From contig JACJYQ010000003.1 of assembly GCA_020636025.1 (NCBI GenBank), positions 1-64,000 on the forward strand: 64,000 nt of DNA, in the 5' to 3' direction. Source of the DNA: Lewinellaceae bacterium. Lineage in GTDB: Bacteria; Bacteroidota; Bacteroidia; Chitinophagales; Saprospiraceae. A program made the translations under genes and the position numbers. The notes under the pieces were generated by a model. That model did no database searches, was not told the origin of the DNA, and saw nothing but the letters and a program-made list of their open reading frames with translations. Shown here one piece after another: positions 61,639 to 64,000 of the stretch. Numbering within the stretch: the first letter of the stretch is position 1; each line of letters starts with the position of its first letter.

Positions 61639-63483
61639 TTACTCAACGGTCACTGATTTCGCCAGATTGCGTGGCTGATCCACATTGCAACCGCGAAGAA
61701 CGGCAGTATGGTAAGCCAACAATTGAAGCGGAATGACCGATAAGAGCGGGGTAAATGGCTCTTCTGTAGCCGGTATTTCTATGGTGTGATCGGCAATGGC
61801 TTTGATTTCCTTATCTCCTTCTGTTGTCACTGCTACCACAATTCCTTTTCTTGCTTTCACCTCCTGGATATTGGACAAGACTTTGTCGTGGGCACTTTTG
61901 TTGGTAGCGATCACAAACACGAGCATATTCTCGTCAATGAGAGCGATCGGGCCGTGCTTCATTTCGGCAGCCGGGTATCCTTCGGCGTGTATGTAACTGA
62001 TTTCTTTGAGTTTAAGCGCGCCTTCCAGTGCAACCGGGAAGTTGTAACCTCTGCCAAGATATAGCGAATTGTTGGCATCCATTAGTTCTTTGGCCAGATA
62101 TTCTACCTGTTTTTGACAGTTTTTGAGCAATTTATCCACTTTGCCAGGGATATTCGCCAGTTCATGAACCAGTTCCTGGTAACGGGACTTTGGCAACGCG
62201 CCTCTCTCGTAGCCAAGAATCAGCGCCATCATGGTAAGCATGGTCACCTGGCCGGTAAAAGCTTTTGTGGAAGCTACGCCAATTTCCGGACCAACGTGAA
62301 TATAGGAACCACTATGGGTCAGCCTGGCAATGGACGAACCAACTACGTTTACAATTCCATAGGTCAGCGCGCCTCGTTCTTTGGCTAGTTCAAGTGCTGC
62401 AAATGTATCGGCAGTTTCTCCCGACTGAGAAATGGCAAGCACAACATCCTGGTCTCTGACGATCGGGTTTCTGTATCTAAATTCGGATGCATATTCAACC
62501 TCAACAGGCAGGCGTGCCAGATCTTCGAACAAGTACTCTGCGATCATACCGGCATGCCAGGAGGTACCGCAACCCAGAATGATCATGCGCTGGGCATTCA
62601 CCATTCTTTTCATGTGTTCCTCCATGCCCCCCAGGCGAATCCAGCCTTCTTCGGCATTCAGGCGACCCCGCATGCATTCCTCGATGGTGACCGGTTGTTC
62701 AAATATTTCCTTGAGCATGAAATAGTCATAACCGCCTTTTTCCAGCTGTTCTATTTCAAGCTCTATTTCATGCACCGTATGGGTGGTGGTTTCGTTGCGA
62801 AGGTTCTTGATGATCAAACCATTTTCCAACGTAATGGTCGCCACTTCCTCGTCGTTGAGGTAAACTACATTTTTAGTATGCTCCACAATCGGAGTAGCAT
62901 CTGAGGCCACCAGGAATTCTCCCTTGCCGATGCCAACAACCAATGGACTACTTTTTCTCGCTGCCACGATTTTGCCAGGCTCTTCTTTGTCCATAACCAC
63001 AATGGCATAAGCACCATGAACCTGTGTAAGCGCCTGACGAACGGCTTCTTCCAGTGGGAGATTTTCCCGCATTTGAACTTCTTCGATCAGGTGAACCAGT
63101 ACTTCGGTGTCGGTTTCGCTGACAAATTTGTGTCCGTGTTTGTTTTGAAGGGCACTTTTCAGCACGGCATAATTTTCAATGATGCCGTTGTGGATCAAAA
63201 CCAGTCTGCCTGTACCGCCTTTTTGCGGGTGTGCATTGGTGTCGTCGGGTTTGCCATGCGTAGCCCAACGCGTGTGGCCCATACCTACATGGCCGCTGAT
63301 GTCTTTGTCTTTGGTGAATTCTTCTAGGTCAGAGACTTTACCCTTCTTTTTGTAAATATTCAGATGGCCATTTTGAAGGGCAATGCCGGCGCTGTCATAG
63401 CCTCTGTATTCCAATCTGGTAAGGCCCTTGATAAGGACAGGATAGGCATCTTTAGCGCCAATGTAAGCTACTATTCCACACAT
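61639..63483 (-). CDS. glmS: glutamine-fructose-6-phosphate aminotransferase (isomerizing)
   Basis: A 614-residue enzyme making glucosamine-6-phosphate, the entry to cell-wall amino sugars. MCGIVAYIG at 63483 is the start, since Cys2 must become the N-terminal nucleophile; the in-frame upstream ATG at 63504 is therefore rejected. The glutaminase domain (about 2-215) and two SIS sugar-isomerase domains (about 285-600: LGCGTSWHAG, SQSGETADTFAAL, LGRGYNFPVALEGALKLKEISYIHAEGYPAAEMKHGPIAL) end in the canonical NLAKSVTVE. It follows the DUF4270 gene by 33 bp on the same strand and is probably cotranscribed. Confidence 0.97.
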   Translation of the reverse strand: MCGIVAYIGAKDAYPVLIKGLTRLEYRGYDSAGIALQNGHLNIYKKKGKVSDLEEFTKDKDISGHVGMGHTRWATHGKPDDTNAHPQKGGTGRLVLIHNGIIENYAVLKSALQNKHGHKFVSETDTEVLVHLIEEVQMRENLPLEEAVRQALTQVHGAYAIVVMDKEEPGKIVAARKSSPLVVGIGKGEFLVASDATPIVEHTKNVVYLNDEEVATITLENGLIIKNLRNETTTHTVHEIELEIEQLEKGGYDYFMLKEIFEQPVTIEECMRGRLNAEEGWIRLGGMEEHMKRMVNAQRMIILGCGTSWHAGMIAEYLFEDLARLPVEVEYASEFRYRNPIVRDQDVVLAISQSGETADTFAALELAKERGALTYGIVNVVGSSIARLTHSGSYIHVGPEIGVASTKAFTGQVTMLTMMALILGYERGALPKSRYQELVHELANIPGKVDKLLKNCQKQVEYLAKELMDANNSLYLGRGYNFPVALEGALKLKEISYIHAEGYPAAEMKHGPIALIDENMLVFVIATNKSAHDKVLSNIQEVKARKGIVVAVTTEGDKEIKAIADHTIEIPATEEPFTPLLSVIPLQLLAYHTAVLRGCNVDQPRNLAKSVTVE

Positions 63484-63516
63484 ATCATACGATTTTGTTT
63501 TCAAGTGAGGGGCGCT

Positions 63517-64000
63517 TTATTGCACCCGGGTGTATTTCAATTCCAGCTTTGGGGGGTACATGCTTTGGGGTCCAAACAAAATAGTTCTCTGAGAAGAACG
63601 GTTTCTTGGATAAACGTTGATATATACGGTTCTGTTTTTGATGTCTGGCGTTACATCATCGTCAATGATGTGTTGAAACAATTCGCTGAGCGTTAAGCGG
63701 TAGCGGGTTAGGGTTGTGTTGCCATTCAGAATTTCATCCTCGGGAAAGCCGCCAAATGTACTAAGGTCACCGGTCCCAGATGAGCCCAATGAGTACAGTA
63801 CATCGCTGGAAAAGTTATAGGCGGTATCTCCAACCGAAACAGTGAATACCAGCTGTTCTGCCGGTAACAGGTATGGGTTGTCATCGGCAACAGTAAGCAC
63901 CAGTTGTGCTTTATTTACGGCCACTCGGTCCAGGAGATTTGCATAAGGGAATTCGACTTTCAAACGCAATCCCTGCATGCCCTGTAGATACATTTTATCT
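63517..64000 (-). CDS. DUF4270 family lipoprotein-like protein, C-terminal part
   Basis: The frame is open from the right window edge to a stop at 63517 and shows about 160 C-terminal residues: VYLQGMQGLRLKVEFPYA-like start (here MYLQGMQGLRLKVEFPYANLLDRVAVNKAQLVLTV), FQHIIDDDVTPDIKNRTVYINVYPRNRSSQRTILFGP and the closing PKLELKYTRVQ. This fits DUF4270 (PF14092), a Bacteroidota surface-lipoprotein family often placed between glycogen synthase and glmS genes. The true start lies outside the window. Confidence 0.8.
   Translation of the reverse strand, partial: DKMYLQGMQGLRLKVEFPYANLLDRVAVNKAQLVLTVADDNPYLLPAEQLVFTVSVGDTAYNFSSDVLYSLGSSGTGDLSTFGGFPEDEILNGNTTLTRYRLTLSELFQHIIDDDVTPDIKNRTVYINVYPRNRSSQRTILFGPQSMYPPKLELKYTRVQ

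Noticed and set aside
63484..63516. glmS ribozyme upstream of glmS
   Set aside because: Only 33 bp separate glmS from the upstream gene, too short for the ribozyme.

Overview
The window comes from a chromosome of the phylum Bacteroidota, probably from the Saprospiria/Saprospirales side. The family names, motifs and comparisons below come from recalled family knowledge read against translated sequence; no search was run. Evidence for the placement: type IX secretion sorting domains (type A at the C-terminus of the 22471-24588 protein, type B at the C-terminus of the 31602-34346 protein), Bacteroidota-restricted families (DUF4290, DUF4270, GYDIA-type GHMP kinase, DUF4230), many lipoproteins, and promoters of the Bacteroidota type (TTTG ... 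TANNTTTG), including one exact match upstream of 46787.

Layout. 1-483 holds the N-terminal part of an AT-rich EcoRI-type adenine methyltransferase running off the left edge. 716-12982 is mostly housekeeping: a Tat-exported DUF1501 protein, cytochrome c, lipA, an OmpH/Skp chaperone, a large GT117/TMEM260-like membrane protein, a vanadium-haloperoxidase-like lipoprotein, dcd, a CoA-binding protein, a GYDIA GHMP kinase and a D-Ala-D-Ala dipeptidase. At 12980-14365 an AT-rich propeller lipoprotein gene appears to have been inserted at the 3' end of the dipeptidase gene, leaving a 32-bp direct repeat. 14377-18567 carries a small lipoprotein, a GNAT acetyltransferase and the tight minus-strand run thiolase-purD-scpA. 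18650-18926 is a 60-bp-period tandem repeat followed by two small terminators. 18992-35476 holds ggt, an M23 peptidase, a VWA/T9SS protein, a prohibitin-like protein, an M28 peptidase, an MBOAT/SGNH acyltransferase pair, DUF4230, a NUDIX hydrolase, a 914-residue T9SS type B protein and aat. 35790-40702 is proS, a low-complexity exported protein and a FadL-like porin. 40882-55022 holds a YCF48-like lipoprotein, a 1558-residue propeller/TPR protein, an HD-PycTM fusion, a polyprenyl-phosphate-mannose-synthase-like GT2, ald, a death-like-domain/TM protein with a helical partner, and a GT4. 55119-64000 holds an unrecognised protein, a DUF2064 transferase, riboflavin synthase, a PIG-L deacetylase, DUF4290, glmS and the C-terminal part of DUF4270. 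No rRNA, tRNA, insertion sequence or CRISPR array was seen.

How the genes might work together. The 48077 (lipid-linked mannose donor synthesis) and 5690 (GT-C transfer) proteins could act in one protein O-mannosylation route. MBOAT plus SGNH would O-acetylate an exported glycan. The M23 peptidase, dipeptidase, GlmS and Ggt touch envelope and peptide metabolism. The HD-PycTM protein and the EAD-like/TM protein carry domains known from conflict systems, but neither has the usual partners beside it.

The most unusual structure lies between genes. Many gaps hold long inverted repeats built from tandem 7-9-bp words, with a different word at each site. A second family of imperfect palindromes ending in GGCGAAAA occurs in inverted pairs (12983-13190, 34481-34634) and singly (40782-40818), resembling REP/BIME elements. 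In two cases the second family sits nested inside the arms of the first.
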